A stretch of DNA of 39,228 nucleotides. Source: Clostridia bacterium. GTDB lineage: Bacteria; Bacillota; Clostridia; Oscillospirales; Acutalibacteraceae. A program made the translations under genes and the position numbers. Positions 28,444 through 38,388 of the stretch are shown here, in pieces. The notes beneath the pieces were generated by a model, which worked only from the letters and a program-made list of their open reading frames with translations, was not told the origin of the DNA and searched no databases. Each line of letters starts with the position of its first letter. The stretch's first letter is position 1. The stretch spans positions 1 through 39,228 of the forward strand of contig JAFQGI010000018.1 of the NCBI GenBank assembly GCA_017415515.1, read 5' to 3'.

Positions 28444-29469
28444 ATGCTGAAAAGTGATTTTTTCTACAACCTTCCCGAGGAGTTGATCGCTCAGGAGCCC
28501 ATCGAGCCTCGTGACGCCAGCCGTCTGCTGGTGATGGACAAGCAGAGCGGTGCCCTCATCGACGGCACTTTTCGGGATATTAAGGGTCTGTTGAAGCCCG
28601 GCGACTGCCTGATCCTCAACGACAGCCGCGTGCTGCCCGCCCGTCTGCTGGGTGAGCGAATGGGGACAGGCGCCCACGTGGAGCTGTTGCTGCTCACCCC
28701 CCACGGAAACGACGTGTGGGAGGTTCTGGCAGGCCCCGGCCGCCGCGCCAAGCCCGGCAACACCATCTCCTTTGGCGGCGGTATGCTCAAAGCCAAGATC
28801 TTAGAGGTGTTGGAGGACGGCAACCGCCTGGTCAAATTCGAGTATCAAGGCAATTTCTACGAAACGCTGGACAAGATCGGTCAGATGCCCCTGCCCCCCT
28901 ACATCAAAAAGCGATTGGAGGACGGCGAACGCTATCAGACCGTCTATTCCCGAGAGTTGGGCTCTGCCGCCGCCCCCACGGCGGGTCTGCATTTCACCCC
29001 CGAACTGCTGGACGAGGTGCGTCAAATGGGGGTGGAGGTGGCCTTTGTCACCCTCCACGTGGGTCTGGGCACCTTCCGCCCCGTCAAGGAGGACGTGGTG
29101 GAGGACCACAAGATGCACGCCGAACATTACGAGCTGTCCCAGGAGACCGCCGACGTCATCAACCGCACCCGTCAGCGGGGCGGTCGGGTCATCGCGGTGG
29201 GCACCACCAGCTGCCGCACCCTGGAAAGCGTGGGCCTCACCGATGGCATCGTCAAACCTGCCGAGGGGTGGACCGAAATTTTTATCTATCCCGGCTACAA
29301 ATTTCAGGTGCTGGACGGGCTCATCACCAACTTCCACCTGCCGGAGAGCACCCTCATTATGCTGGTGTCCGCCCTGGCGGGCTATGACCACACGATGCAC
29401 GCCTACGAGCACGCCGTGGAGGAGAAATACCGTTTCTTCTCCTTTGGCGATGCCATGGCGATACTGTGA
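28444..29469 (+). CDS. queA: tRNA preQ1(34) S-adenosylmethionine ribosyltransferase-isomerase
   Basis: Protein of 341 aa, full length for QueA. It transfers the ribosyl part of SAM to preQ1 in the tRNA wobble position to make epoxyqueuosine. Landmarks are [27 protein letters not shown] at the start, [59 protein letters not shown] and [20 protein letters not shown]. The Shine-Dalgarno is weak (AGAAAGTCGAG), but the start matches the family. It lies 132 bp upstream of tgt with a repeat element between. No queCDE or queG is in the window. Confidence 0.96.
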   Translation: MLKSDFFYNLPEELIAQEPIEPRDASRLLVMDKQSGALIDGTFRDIKGLLKPGDCLILNDSRVLPARLLGERMGTGAHVELLLLTPHGNDVWEVLAGPGRRAKPGNTISFGGGMLKAKILEVLEDGNRLVKFEYQGNFYETLDKIGQMPLPPYIKKRLEDGERYQTVYSRELGSAAAPTAGLHFTPELLDEVRQMGVEVAFVTLHVGLGTFRPVKEDVVEDHKMHAEHYELSQETADVINRTRQRGGRVIAVGTTSCRTLESVGLTDGIVKPAEGWTEIFIYPGYKFQVLDGLITNFHLPESTLIMLVSALAGYDHTMHAYEHAVEEKYRFFSFGDAMAIL

Positions 29470-29485
29470 AAAATTAGCAATTAGA

Positions 29486-30732
<1,247 letters not shown>

Positions 30733-30759
30733 ACAAACTGTAAACAAAGGAATAAAGGC

Positions 30760-30788
30760 TTGCACTTTGGGCCAAATTCCTTTATAAT
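30760..30788 (+). promoter_or_regulatory. Sigma-A promoter of yajC
   Basis: -35 TTGCAC (30760-30765), 17-bp spacer, perfect -10 TATAAT (30783-30788). AAAGGAAT upstream and ATTCCTTT in the spacer/-10 make an 8-bp inverted repeat around the -35. Confidence 0.78.
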
Positions 30789-30821
30789 GTATAAGATAAC
30801 TATTTTTGGAGGTATTTTCCT

Positions 30822-31157
30822 ATGAACACTTTGTATTTCACCAAGCTGGCTGCTAACCCCGTCGGCGGTCTCGTGGCTTTTCTGCCCATGATCCTGATGA
30901 TCGCCGTTCTGTATTTCCTGATGATCCGTCCCCAGCAGAAGAAGCAGAAGGAAGAGGCCAAGATGCGCGCCAACCTGCGGGTGGGCGACGAGCTGACCAC
31001 CATCGGCGGCATCAAGGGCCGCGTGGTCTCCATCAAGGACGACACCGTCACCATCGAAACTTCCAACGACCGCACCAAGATCGTGTTTGAAAAGGCCGCC
31101 ATCGGCACCGTCCACACCAAGCACGAGGACACCATCGACGATGACGACGACATCTAA
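30822..31157 (+). CDS. yajC: Preprotein translocase subunit YajC
   Basis: Protein of 111 aa. One TM helix (FLPMILMIAVLYFLMIRPQQKKQKE, about 20-45) ends in the family mark FLMIRPQQKKQKE. A basic stretch and the small KOW-like part NLRVGDELTTIGGIKGRVVSIKDDTVTIET follow. YajC associates with SecDF in the membrane and helps protein export. The order queA-tgt-yajC is common in bacteria; here secD and secF do not follow. Ribosome site GGAGG before ATG 30822. Confidence 0.95.
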   Translation: MNTLYFTKLAANPVGGLVAFLPMILMIAVLYFLMIRPQQKKQKEEAKMRANLRVGDELTTIGGIKGRVVSIKDDTVTIETSNDRTKIVFEKAAIGTVHTKHEDTIDDDDDI

Positions 31158-31234
31158 TGCATAATCTCTCTCCCCTGTGCATAAGGTGATGTGACGGAGA
31201 CTCCGTCACACATCGCCATAGGGAGGAATACCGT

Positions 31235-31618
31235 ATGTCTGCCCACACTCAATTGCGTCTGCCCCCGTATGCCAAGTCCCTACTCATCGGTCTGTGCGTG
31301 GGGGTGGTGGGCGGTACACTGTTACTGCTTTTAAGCGCCCTGCTCATCTACAAGATGTCTCTGCCGCTGGGTGCCGTCACGCCGATGGCCATAGCGGCCA
31401 TGGGAGTGGGCGGCCTCTTCGGCGGCGTTGCCGTCGGGCTGAGCGCCAAGCAAAAAGGGCTGCTGTTGGGAGTGGTATGCGGCACGCTGCTCTATCTTAT
31501 CCTGCTCGTTGCAGGGTTGTCCCGCGGCGGTATCGCCCCCGCCTATGCCGCCATCAAGTGGGCGGTGATCACGGTGTGCTCTGCCGCAGGCAGTGTGTGG
31601 GGCGTCAACCGACGCTGA
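31235..31618 (+). CDS. TIGR04086-family (YrzE-like) membrane protein
   Basis: Protein of 127 aa with four TM segments: SLLIGLCVGVVGGTLLLLLSALLI, PMAIAAMGVGGLFGGVAVGL, GLLLGVVCGTLLYLILLVAG and AVITVCSAAGSVWGV. Length, the Gly-rich helices and the location directly after yajC in Clostridia match the TIGR04086/YrzE family. Function unknown. The start follows AGGGAGGAATACCGT. A terminator follows the stop. Confidence 0.82.
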   Translation: MSAHTQLRLPPYAKSLLIGLCVGVVGGTLLLLLSALLIYKMSLPLGAVTPMAIAAMGVGGLFGGVAVGLSAKQKGLLLGVVCGTLLYLILLVAGLSRGGIAPAYAAIKWAVITVCSAAGSVWGVNRR

Positions 31619-31629
31619 CCGTACAACTG

Positions 31630-31661
31630 ACGGAGTAAGCCACCCGGCTTACTCCGTTTTG
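31630..31661 (+). terminator. Intrinsic terminator after the TIGR04086 gene
   Basis: Twelve-bp stem ACGGAGTAAGCC (31630-31641) and GGCTTACTCCGT (31646-31657), then TTTTG. Confidence 0.85.
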
Positions 31662-31710
31662 TGTTCTATTTGGCTTTCCTTGCCGCATACACTGTGACGG
31701 AGGGATGCCT

Positions 31711-32310
31711 ATGAAACGGACAACCACCCGCCGCAAGCGGGAAATGCAACATTTTGTGGCGGATAACCGCCGTCTTTTTCCTTTTGTTCTGCTGTTTTTG
31801 GCAGGGGTGGGGACGGGGGTGGCGGTGTATTTAGCCGCCCACCGCAGCCTGCCCGCCGACCTGCCGGCACTATCCCCTGTGGGAGCGGGTGCCACCGGTT
31901 GGCTTCACACCTTGTGGGAGGCCTGCTTTTCCACGGTGGTGCTGTTGGGGGCGCTGTATCTGCTTGGCCTTTGGGCCTGCGGAGTGCCCTTCATTCTGCT
32001 GGTGCCGCTGTTCCACGGCGTGGGCTTGGGGCTCACCGAAGCCTACTATTACCGCATGGGAATGGGCGGCGTGGGTGTCGTCGCCGCGCTGGTGATGCCG
32101 GCAGGACTGCTCAACGGGGCCGTGCTCATCGCCGCCTGCGCCGAAAGCCTGCGGCTGTCCTCCCGCTTGAGCCGCCAACTGCTTCCCGGCACCGGCGAGG
32201 GCGGACTGTGGAGCAACTTTCGGCTATACAGCCTGCGGTTTTTGCTGTTTTTGGCCGCCGCCGTTGCGGTGGCGTGTATTGAGGTGCTGTTGCGCCGTGT
32301 CGTATTGTAA
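31711..32310 (+). CDS. SpoIIM-like polytopic membrane protein
   Basis: Protein of 199 aa with a basic N-terminus and about five TM helices (near residues 22, 60, 85, 115 and 175). The phrase FLAGVGTGVAVYLAAH, the central WACGVPFILLVPLFHGVGLGLTEAYYY and the paired C-terminal helices resemble the SpoIIM/DUF95 family, whose founding member works in engulfment during sporulation. The sequence is diverged, and general DUF95 proteins also exist in non-spore-formers, so the role is inference. Start ATG 31711 has GGAGGG at 6 nt; ATG 31705 lies directly after that site. Confidence 0.6.
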   Translation: MKRTTTRRKREMQHFVADNRRLFPFVLLFLAGVGTGVAVYLAAHRSLPADLPALSPVGAGATGWLHTLWEACFSTVVLLGALYLLGLWACGVPFILLVPLFHGVGLGLTEAYYYRMGMGGVGVVAALVMPAGLLNGAVLIAACAESLRLSSRLSRQLLPGTGEGGLWSNFRLYSLRFLLFLAAAVAVACIEVLLRRVVL

Positions 32311-32345
32311 CAAATCGGTTATCATAAATTAAAGGAGCGTATCCC

Positions 32346-33389
32346 ATGGCAGGATTGTTCGGAATGTTCAACTATGCAAAAGAGGGCCCCGGTGTGGCGA
32401 AAAACGCACCCAAAAAGCGGGCTTTTTTTGCTTTTATGGAAATCTATGGGCGCAAGTTCTGGAAATTGGCGATCGCAGGCCTGCTATGGGCGGTGACCGC
32501 CCTGCCCATCGTCACCCGCGGTTGGGCGGATGCGGGCCTGACCTTTATCACCCGCAATTTCAGCCGCGAAAAGCACGCCTTCCTCAAAGAAGACTTTGTG
32601 GAAACCATCAAGAAAAACCATAAGCACGCCTTGACCATCGGTATCATCAACACGGTGGTCACCGGCATTTTCATCTTCAATCTGATCTTTACCCTGCGTC
32701 ACGTCTTCCCCGGCGTGATGTTGCTGTTCGGCTGGACGCCGGAGCAGGTGGCAAGTCTGGGCGAGCTGGACACCCTGGGGCTCATCCTGATGGCGCTGTC
32801 CCTGGTGGGCTATATCACCTTCACCTGGATGAAATATTACATCCCCTTCCTGATGATCACCTTTAAACTGAGCGTCAAGCAGGTGTATAAAAACGCCTTT
32901 CTGTTTGCCGGCGCCAACATGAAGGTCAATCTGCTCATCTCCGCCATCCTCATCGCCGTTTACGGCGTGCTGGCCGCCGTGTTGCTGCTGTTCCCCTATG
33001 CCATGGTGGCGGCGGTGGTGATTCTGCTGTGCCTGTCCATTGTGCCGGCTTTCCGCTCTTTCCTCATTCAGTATTGCATCTTCCCCGCCATCAAGCGGCT
33101 GATCATCGACCCCTATTATGAGCAAAACCCCAACGCCGATAAGCAGGCGCGCCGTGACCTGGGCTTGGACGTGGAGGAAGAAACCAAATCCACCGAAGAG
33201 TCCGTCGAGACCGACGCCAAAGAAGAAGCGGCTGTCGAGGAGGAAGTGATCTTTACCGACACCCTGCCGCAAGAGGAAGAGAATGTCCCGAAAAAGTCTC
33301 TTCCCAAGCAGTATAATGAAAAAGAACTGCGTCACTTCAACCGTCAGGTGCAACGCCGCGTGACGGACGAGGATGATGACACTATTTAA
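32346..33389 (+). CDS. DUF624 (YesL-like) membrane protein with acidic tail
   Basis: Protein of 347 aa. Five or six TM segments lie in residues 35-255 (KLAIAGLLWAVTALPIVT, TIGIINTVVTGIFIFNLIF, TLGLILMALSLVGYITFTW, VNLLISAILIAVYGVLAAVLLLF, MVAAVVILLCLSIVPAF), with GWADAGLTFITRNFSREKHAFLKEDFVETIKKNHK between the first two as is usual in the DUF624/YesL family. A cytoplasmic tail of about 90 residues is rich in E, D and T and then basic. YesL proteins sit beside sugar-uptake genes in Bacillus, but no such genes are here. Ribosome site AAAGGAG before ATG 32346. Function unknown. Confidence 0.8.
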   Translation: MAGLFGMFNYAKEGPGVAKNAPKKRAFFAFMEIYGRKFWKLAIAGLLWAVTALPIVTRGWADAGLTFITRNFSREKHAFLKEDFVETIKKNHKHALTIGIINTVVTGIFIFNLIFTLRHVFPGVMLLFGWTPEQVASLGELDTLGLILMALSLVGYITFTWMKYYIPFLMITFKLSVKQVYKNAFLFAGANMKVNLLISAILIAVYGVLAAVLLLFPYAMVAAVVILLCLSIVPAFRSFLIQYCIFPAIKRLIIDPYYEQNPNADKQARRDLGLDVEEETKSTEESVETDAKEEAAVEEEVIFTDTLPQEEENVPKKSLPKQYNEKELRHFNRQVQRRVTDEDDDTI

Positions 33390-33406
33390 AGGGACGTGTG
33401 TTATTT

Positions 33407-34618
33407 ATGGATTACATCATCATTGGTCTGCTGGCAATTCTGATTGTTCTGGTGATCGTGTTGCTGGCGAAGCTGTCTAACAAAAAAGAGCAAACCGCTG
33501 TGCAGGAGCAGTTGGACAAGCTGGGGCGTGAGCTGCGAGAGGAAGTGCGGCAGAGCCGCAAGGAATCCAGCGAAGCCACCCAGCAGGCGGTGCAGAATAT
33601 GAGCCAGGTGCTGCTCACCGCCCAGACCGGCGCCAACACCACCATCAACGAGAATTTGGAGAGCATCCGTCGGGCTATGGTGACCCAGCTGAGCGGCATC
33701 CGCGAGGAAAACAACCGCCAGCTGGAGCAGATGCGCCAGACGGTGGACGAAAAGCTGCAAACCACCCTCAACGACCGCATCACCCAGTCCTTCCAGCTGG
33801 TCAACGAGCGGTTGGAGCAGGTGTACGCCGGCCTCGGCGAGATGAAGACCCTGGCCAGCGGCGTGGGCGACCTAAAAAAAGTGCTGTCCAACGTGAAGAC
33901 CCGCGGCATTCTGGGAGAGGTGCAGTTGGGGGCGATTTTGGAGCAAATCCTCGCCCCCGAGCAATACGCCGCCAACGTGAAGACCCGACCGGGCTCCACC
34001 CACTTTGTGGAATACGCTGTGAAATTGCCCGGCACCGACGAGGACACCGTGTGGCTGCCCATCGACGCCAAATTCCCGGTGGATGCCTATTCCCAGCTGC
34101 TGGACGCCTATGAAAGCGGCGACGCCGACGCCATCAAGGCGGCGGGCAACCTGCTGGAACAGCGCATCAAGGCTTTTGCTCGGGATATCCGCGACAAATA
34201 CGTGGCGCCGCCCCACACCACCGATTTTGGCATTATGTTCCTGCCTGTCGAGGGCCTGTACGCCGAGGTGGTGCGCCGTGGGCTGATCGAAACCCTGCAG
34301 AACAACTATCACGTCAACATCGCCGGCCCCACCACCATGGCGGCCCTGCTCAACAGCCTGCAAATGGGCTTTAAGACCCTGGCGATCCAGAAGCGCTCCG
34401 GCGAGGTATGGAAGCTGCTCGGTGCGGTCAAGACCGAGTTTGACCGATTCGGAGACGTCATCGAGGCCGCCCAAAAACGGCTGGAGCAAGCCGGAAACGA
34501 GCTGGACAAGCTGGTGGGTCTGCGCACCAAGCAGATTCAGAAGCGACTGGCTCAGGTCACCAGCCTGCCTGATGCAGAAGCCACCGCCCTCATCGAAGGC
34601 GGCGACACAGAAGAATAA
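33407..34618 (+). CDS. rmuC: DNA recombination protein RmuC
   Basis: Protein of 403 aa. An N-terminal TM helix (YIIIGLLAILIVLVIVLLAKL), a long coiled coil (about 25-150), then the nuclease-like RmuC core: LKKVLSNVKTRGILGEVQLGAILEQILAPEQY, VWLPIDAKFPVDAYSQLLDAYESGD, APPHTTDFGIMFLPVEGLYAEVVRRGL and GPTTMAALLNSLQMGFKTLAIQKRSGEVW. RmuC limits DNA inversions at short inverted repeats in E. coli, which is of note beside so many hairpin repeats. Start uncertain: ATG 33407 has a distant AAAGGG, while GTG 33398 adds three residues with closer spacing. A helical tail ends it. Confidence 0.93.
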   Translation: MDYIIIGLLAILIVLVIVLLAKLSNKKEQTAVQEQLDKLGRELREEVRQSRKESSEATQQAVQNMSQVLLTAQTGANTTINENLESIRRAMVTQLSGIREENNRQLEQMRQTVDEKLQTTLNDRITQSFQLVNERLEQVYAGLGEMKTLASGVGDLKKVLSNVKTRGILGEVQLGAILEQILAPEQYAANVKTRPGSTHFVEYAVKLPGTDEDTVWLPIDAKFPVDAYSQLLDAYESGDADAIKAAGNLLEQRIKAFARDIRDKYVAPPHTTDFGIMFLPVEGLYAEVVRRGLIETLQNNYHVNIAGPTTMAALLNSLQMGFKTLAIQKRSGEVWKLLGAVKTEFDRFGDVIEAAQKRLEQAGNELDKLVGLRTKQIQKRLAQVTSLPDAEATALIEGGDTEE

Positions 34619-34660
34619 TGGGACACATCCTCTGCTATTATTGTAGCAGGAGGGATGGAT

Positions 34661-35524
34661 ATGTTTCGTGTGTTTTCTCCCCGCCGCCACCTCCGCGTGG
34701 CGGTGGCGGTGCTGGCCCTGTGTGTCACCGTGGCGGCGGTGTGGCGTATGCCCGCGCATCCGACGGCGACAGCCCCCACCGAGGGGGTGGCGGTGCCCAT
34801 CATCATGTACCACAGCATTCTGAACAATCCGTCACGGCAGGGCGCTTATGTCATCACCCCACAGCAATTTGAGCAGGATCTGCAATACCTGCAAGCGGAA
34901 GGCTACACCACCGTGGTGATGGCGGACCTCATCGCCTACGTGAAGGAGGGCGTCCCCCTCCCCAAAAAGCCGGTGATGCTCACCTTTGACGACGGCTATT
35001 ACAATAATTATCATTACGCTCACCCTCTGTTAGAACAATATGGGATGAAGGCGGTGCTCTCCCCCATCGCCTTTTGGTCGGAGCACTACTCCACCCATCC
35101 TGACGAGTGTGACCGGGACAACTATTCTCATCTGACTTGGGAACAGATGAAGGAAATGGCGCAGTCGGGGGTATGGGAGATCCAAAACCACAGCTACGAC
35201 CTGCACCACAACGACGGCGGGCAAAAAGGTGCCGCCAAACGGCAAGGCGAAAGCGACGCAGGCTATCGCCTGCGACTGAAAAACGACCTTGCCACGGCGC
35301 AGGAACTGCTGCGAGAGCAGGTGGGGGTGACCCCTACCACCTTTGCCTATCCCTTTGGTGCCATCAGCGCCCTTTCGCAAGAGGTGCTGGAGGAAATGGG
35401 CTTTGTGGCCTCCCTCTCCTGTGAGGAGCGTACCTCTATCCTCACCCGCGATCCCGCCTGCCTGTGGCGGCTGGGGCGGTATCTCCGCCCCGCCAACAAA
35501 GACGTTGCATCCATACTGAAATAG
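34661..35524 (+). CDS. Polysaccharide deacetylase (CE4 family)
   Basis: Protein of 287 aa with one N-terminal TM or signal anchor (HLRVAVAVLALCVTVAAVW). NodB-homology motifs: VPIIMYHSI, TFDDGYYNNY (catalytic base and metal Asp), HSYDLHH (metal His pair), TFAYPFGAIS (third motif). It is expected to remove N-acetyl groups from peptidoglycan or another cell-surface glycan outside the membrane. Start ATG 34661 has GGAGGG at about 7 nt; ATG 34655 is nearly in contact with that site. It lies 42 bp after rmuC and 13 bp before the DUF896 gene. Confidence 0.92.
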   Translation: MFRVFSPRRHLRVAVAVLALCVTVAAVWRMPAHPTATAPTEGVAVPIIMYHSILNNPSRQGAYVITPQQFEQDLQYLQAEGYTTVVMADLIAYVKEGVPLPKKPVMLTFDDGYYNNYHYAHPLLEQYGMKAVLSPIAFWSEHYSTHPDECDRDNYSHLTWEQMKEMAQSGVWEIQNHSYDLHHNDGGQKGAAKRQGESDAGYRLRLKNDLATAQELLREQVGVTPTTFAYPFGAISALSQEVLEEMGFVASLSCEERTSILTRDPACLWRLGRYLRPANKDVASILK

Positions 35525-35537
35525 GAGTGTAAGACCG

Positions 35538-35750
35538 ATGGAACAGAAAAAGATCGACCGCATCAACGAGCTGGCCCGCAAAAAGAAAGCGGAGGGCCTG
35601 ACCCCCGCCGAATTGGAAGAACAGGCGGCCCTGCGAGCGGAATATATCGCGGGATTCCGTGCCAGCCTCACCGCCCAGCTGGAAAACACCGTGGTGGTGG
35701 ACCCCGACGGCACCAAACATAAAGTGGAGAAGAAAAACAAGCCGTCTTGA
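35538..35750 (+). CDS. DUF896 (YnzC-type) small protein
   Basis: Protein of 70 aa, MEQKKIDRINELARKKKAEGLTPAELEEQAALRAEYIAGFRASL and onward, the diagnostic opening of DUF896. Family members are small two-helix cytoplasmic proteins; Bacillus YnzC belongs to the SOS-linked yneA operon, but the role is unclear. The lysine-rich end (DPDGTKHKVEKKNKPS) is also typical. It follows the deacetylase by 13 bp, and its stop codon overlaps the -35 of the next promoter. Confidence 0.93.
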   Translation: MEQKKIDRINELARKKKAEGLTPAELEEQAALRAEYIAGFRASLTAQLENTVVVDPDGTKHKVEKKNKPS

Positions 35751-35775
35751 CCGATAGGCTCTGTTTGTGTATACT
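35747..35775 (+). promoter_or_regulatory. Sigma-A promoter of the Lrp-aminotransferase-ispE unit
   Basis: -35 TTGACC (35747-35752), 17-bp spacer, -10 TATACT (35770-35775). The -35 starts inside the DUF896 stop codon. Confidence 0.8.
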
Positions 35776-35804
35776 GAAAGAAAAACAGCAAGGAGGAAAT
35801 CATA

Positions 35805-36278
35805 ATGGATAAGATGCTGAAACTGTTGAGCGATAATGCCCGCCTGACCACCGAGCAGATGGCGGTGATGCTGAACATGACCGAGGCGGAGGTGGACGCC
35901 GCCATTGCACAGCTGGAAAAGGACGGTGTGGTGCGCGGCTATAAACCCCTCATCGACTGGGAGAAAACCGGCGAAGAGCTGGTGACCGCCATCATCGAGC
36001 TGAACATCGCCCCCAGCAAGGACGAAGGCTTTGACGGCATCGCCAAAACCATTATGTCCTTCGACGAGGTGGAGGGGCTGTCCCTGATGAGCGGCGGTCA
36101 CGACCTGATGGTTACGGTCAACGGCCGCACCTTCAAGGACGTGGCCATGTTCGTGGCCAAGCGACTGAGCCCCCTCCCCGGGGTTCTGGGCACCGCCACC
36201 CACTTTGTGCTGAAAAAATATAAGGAGCGCGGCGTGCTGTTCACCGACGAGGAGCAGGACGAGAGAGGCGGAGTATGA
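35805..36278 (+). CDS. Lrp/AsnC-family transcriptional regulator
   Basis: Protein of 157 aa. N-terminal winged HTH (KLLSDNARLTTEQMAVMLNMTEAEVDAAIAQLEKDGVVRGYKPLIDW, about 6-52) and a C-terminal RAM ligand-binding domain (VTAIIELNIAP, VEGLSLMSGGHDLMVTVNG, LPGVLGTATHFVL). Members form octamers that sense amino acids. Its stop overlaps the start of the aminotransferase gene by 4 bp (ATGA), so the two are co-translated, and it probably controls its own operon. The ribosome site AAGGAGG fits ATG 35805. Confidence 0.92.
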   Translation: MDKMLKLLSDNARLTTEQMAVMLNMTEAEVDAAIAQLEKDGVVRGYKPLIDWEKTGEELVTAIIELNIAPSKDEGFDGIAKTIMSFDEVEGLSLMSGGHDLMVTVNGRTFKDVAMFVAKRLSPLPGVLGTATHFVLKKYKERGVLFTDEEQDERGGV

Positions 36279-37450
36279 ATTACGACAAACTGATGAACGG
36301 CACCCTGGTGGATATGAAACCATCGGGCATCCGTAAATTCTTTGATATTGCCGCCGAGATGGAGGACGTGATCTCCCTCTCGGTGGGTGAGCCGGATTTT
36401 TCCACCCCGTGGCACATCCGCGAGGAGGCAATCCGCACGCTGGAAAAGGGACGCACCTGGTACAGCCCCAATGCGGGCTTTCTCGCCCTGCGCGAGGCCA
36501 TCAGCGGCTATGTGAGCCGCCACAGCCACATCACCTACGACCCCAAGGCCGAGGTGCTGGTGACGGTGGGCGGCAGCGAGGCCATCGACCTGTGCTTCCG
36601 TGCCCTTGTCACCCCCGGTGATGAGGTGCTGATCCCCGAACCCGCCTTTGTGTGCTACGACCCGCTGACCCGTATGGCGGGCGGTGTACCTGTGCCGTTG
36701 GTGACCAAGGCGGAGGACGCTTTCCGCCTGCGCGCAGACGTGGTGGCCGCCGCCATCACCCCCAAGACCAAGCTGCTGGTGCTGCCCTATCCCAACAACC
36801 CCACCGGCGCCATCATGCCCCGCGAGGAGCTGGAGGCACTGGCTGAGGTGCTGCGTGGCACCGACATTATGGTGCTCAGCGACGAGATCTACGGCGAGCT
36901 GACCTACGGCCGCGAGCACGTGAGCTTTGCCGCCATCGAGGGGATGCAGGAGCGCACCATCCTGGTCAGCGGCTTCTCCAAAGCCTTTGCCATGACCGGT
37001 TGGCGACTGGGCTATGCCTGTGGCCCTGCCCCGGTGATGAAGATGCTGATCAAACTGCACCAATACGGTCTGATGTGTGCCCCCACCACCGCTCAGTACG
37101 CCGCCACCGAAGCCATGAACAACGGCGACGAGGACGTGGAGAAGATGCGGGGCGAATACGATATGCGCCGCCGCTATATCGTGGACGAGCTCAACAAGAT
37201 GGGGCTGACCTGCTTTGAGCCGGAGGGCGCTTTCTACGTCTTCCCCTCCATCCAGAGTACCGGTATGACCTCCGAGGAGTTCTGTGAGCGCCTGCTGAAA
37301 GAAAAGCACGTGGCGGTGGTGCCCGGCAACGCCTTTGGCGACAGCGGCGAGGGATTTATCCGCATTTCCTATTGCTATTCCATCAAGCACATTACCGAGG
37401 CAATCAAGAGAATGAGAGCCTTTTTGGAGGAAAACGGCTTATGCAAGTAA
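36275..37450 (+). CDS. PLP-dependent class I/II aminotransferase
   Basis: Protein of 391 aa, fold-type I. Marks are LSVGEPDFSTPWHIREEAI (substrate loop), VTVGGSEAIDLCFRALVTPGDEV, LPYPNNPTGAIMP, LSDEIYGELTYG (Asp and Tyr on the cofactor), SGFSKAFAMTGWRLGYACGP with the Schiff-base Lys, and FIRISYCYS with the carboxylate-binding Arg. It is of the AspC/PatA type; substrate specificity cannot be read from sequence. The gene overlaps the Lrp gene by 4 bp and ispE by 10 bp. With a neighbouring regulator of the amino-acid-sensing family, an amino-acid role is likely. Confidence 0.92.
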   Translation: MNYDKLMNGTLVDMKPSGIRKFFDIAAEMEDVISLSVGEPDFSTPWHIREEAIRTLEKGRTWYSPNAGFLALREAISGYVSRHSHITYDPKAEVLVTVGGSEAIDLCFRALVTPGDEVLIPEPAFVCYDPLTRMAGGVPVPLVTKAEDAFRLRADVVAAAITPKTKLLVLPYPNNPTGAIMPREELEALAEVLRGTDIMVLSDEIYGELTYGREHVSFAAIEGMQERTILVSGFSKAFAMTGWRLGYACGPAPVMKMLIKLHQYGLMCAPTTAQYAATEAMNNGDEDVEKMRGEYDMRRRYIVDELNKMGLTCFEPEGAFYVFPSIQSTGMTSEEFCERLLKEKHVAVVPGNAFGDSGEGFIRISYCYSIKHITEAIKRMRAFLEENGLCK

Positions 37451-38313
37451 CCGTTCACGCCCCTGCTAAAATCAACCTCACCTTAGACATCGTGGGTGTC
37501 CGCGCCGACGGGTATCACCTGTTGGAGAGCCTGTTCCAGTCGGTGAGCATTTACGACACCGTGGTGGCAGAAAAAGCGGCAAAGGGCGAAATTTCCTTAG
37601 AAGTTGTGGGACAACCCTGCGACTGTCCCGTGGAGAAAAACACGGCGTATAAAGCCGCCAAAGTGTTTTTTGAGGAAACGGGTATCGAGGGCGGCGTGCA
37701 TCTGACCCTCACCAAACGCATCCCCCAGCAGGCAGGTATGGGCGGCGGCTCTGCCGACGCCGCCGGTGTGCTGTGGGCGCTGAACACGCTGTACGAAACC
37801 AATCTGACCACCAGCCGTCTGCATCGGATGGGGGCTAAGATCGGTGCCGACGTACCCTTCTGCGTGGTGGGTGGCACCGTGATGGTCACCGGCATCGGTG
37901 ACGGTCTGGATCCCACCTTCGCCATTCCCCCTTGCCACATTGTGGTGGCACAGCCCGCCGAGGGCATCTCCACCAAGGAGGCCTATGCCGCGGTGGACAA
38001 CGCCACCATCACCCGCCGTCCCGACCACGAGGCGGTGAAGCGGGCGCTGTGCCGGCGGGATTTGCACGCCCTGTGTCAGCAGGCGGTGAACGTGTTTGAG
38101 GAAGCCACCAGCCTGGCAGGTGTCGCTGACATCCGCCGCAAGATGGAGTCGTTTTCGCCGCTGTGCAGTCAGATGACCGGCAGTGGCAGTTGCGTTTTTG
38201 CCATCTTTGAGGATGAGGACACCGCCAATGCCTGTGTGGAAGCGTTGAAAAAGGACTATGCTACCGCATTTGTGTGCCGGCCCTGTGACGGTGTGATGAT
38301 TGAAAAGGAATAA
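37441..38313 (+). CDS. ispE: 4-diphosphocytidyl-2-C-methyl-D-erythritol kinase
   Basis: Protein of 290 aa, a GHMP kinase of the MEP isoprenoid pathway that phosphorylates CDP-ME. Opening VHAPAKINLTLDIVGVRADGYHLLESLFQSV with the active-site Lys, ATP-loop PQQAGMGGGSADAAGVL (near 95-111), catalytic Asp in KIGADVPFCVVGGT, and SQMTGSGSCVFAIF near the end are all present. ATG 37441 lies 10 bp inside the aminotransferase gene and has GGAGG upstream. A terminator-like hairpin follows it. Confidence 0.96.
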   Translation: MQVTVHAPAKINLTLDIVGVRADGYHLLESLFQSVSIYDTVVAEKAAKGEISLEVVGQPCDCPVEKNTAYKAAKVFFEETGIEGGVHLTLTKRIPQQAGMGGGSADAAGVLWALNTLYETNLTTSRLHRMGAKIGADVPFCVVGGTVMVTGIGDGLDPTFAIPPCHIVVAQPAEGISTKEAYAAVDNATITRRPDHEAVKRALCRRDLHALCQQAVNVFEEATSLAGVADIRRKMESFSPLCSQMTGSGSCVFAIFEDEDTANACVEALKKDYATAFVCRPCDGVMIEKE

Positions 38314-38342
38314 TTTACCACCAACTTGAATAAAGCCGTGTC

Positions 38343-38386
38343 AAACCGCCCATTCTGTCAGTAACGAACAGAAAGGGCGGTTTTTG
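38343..38386 (+). terminator. Terminator of ispE overlapping the spoIIR ribosome site
   Basis: Stem AAACCGCCC (38343-38351) and GGGCGGTTT (38375-38383), extended inside by TCTGT/ACAGA, then TTTTT. The 3-prime arm includes the AAAGGGCGG sequence that is the likely ribosome site of spoIIR. Confidence 0.8.
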
Positions 38387-38388
38387 CT

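Noticed and set aside
38308-38345. Sigma-F-type promoter for spoIIR
   Set aside because: Expected from knowledge of Bacillus, but no convincing -35/-10 match could be found by eye.
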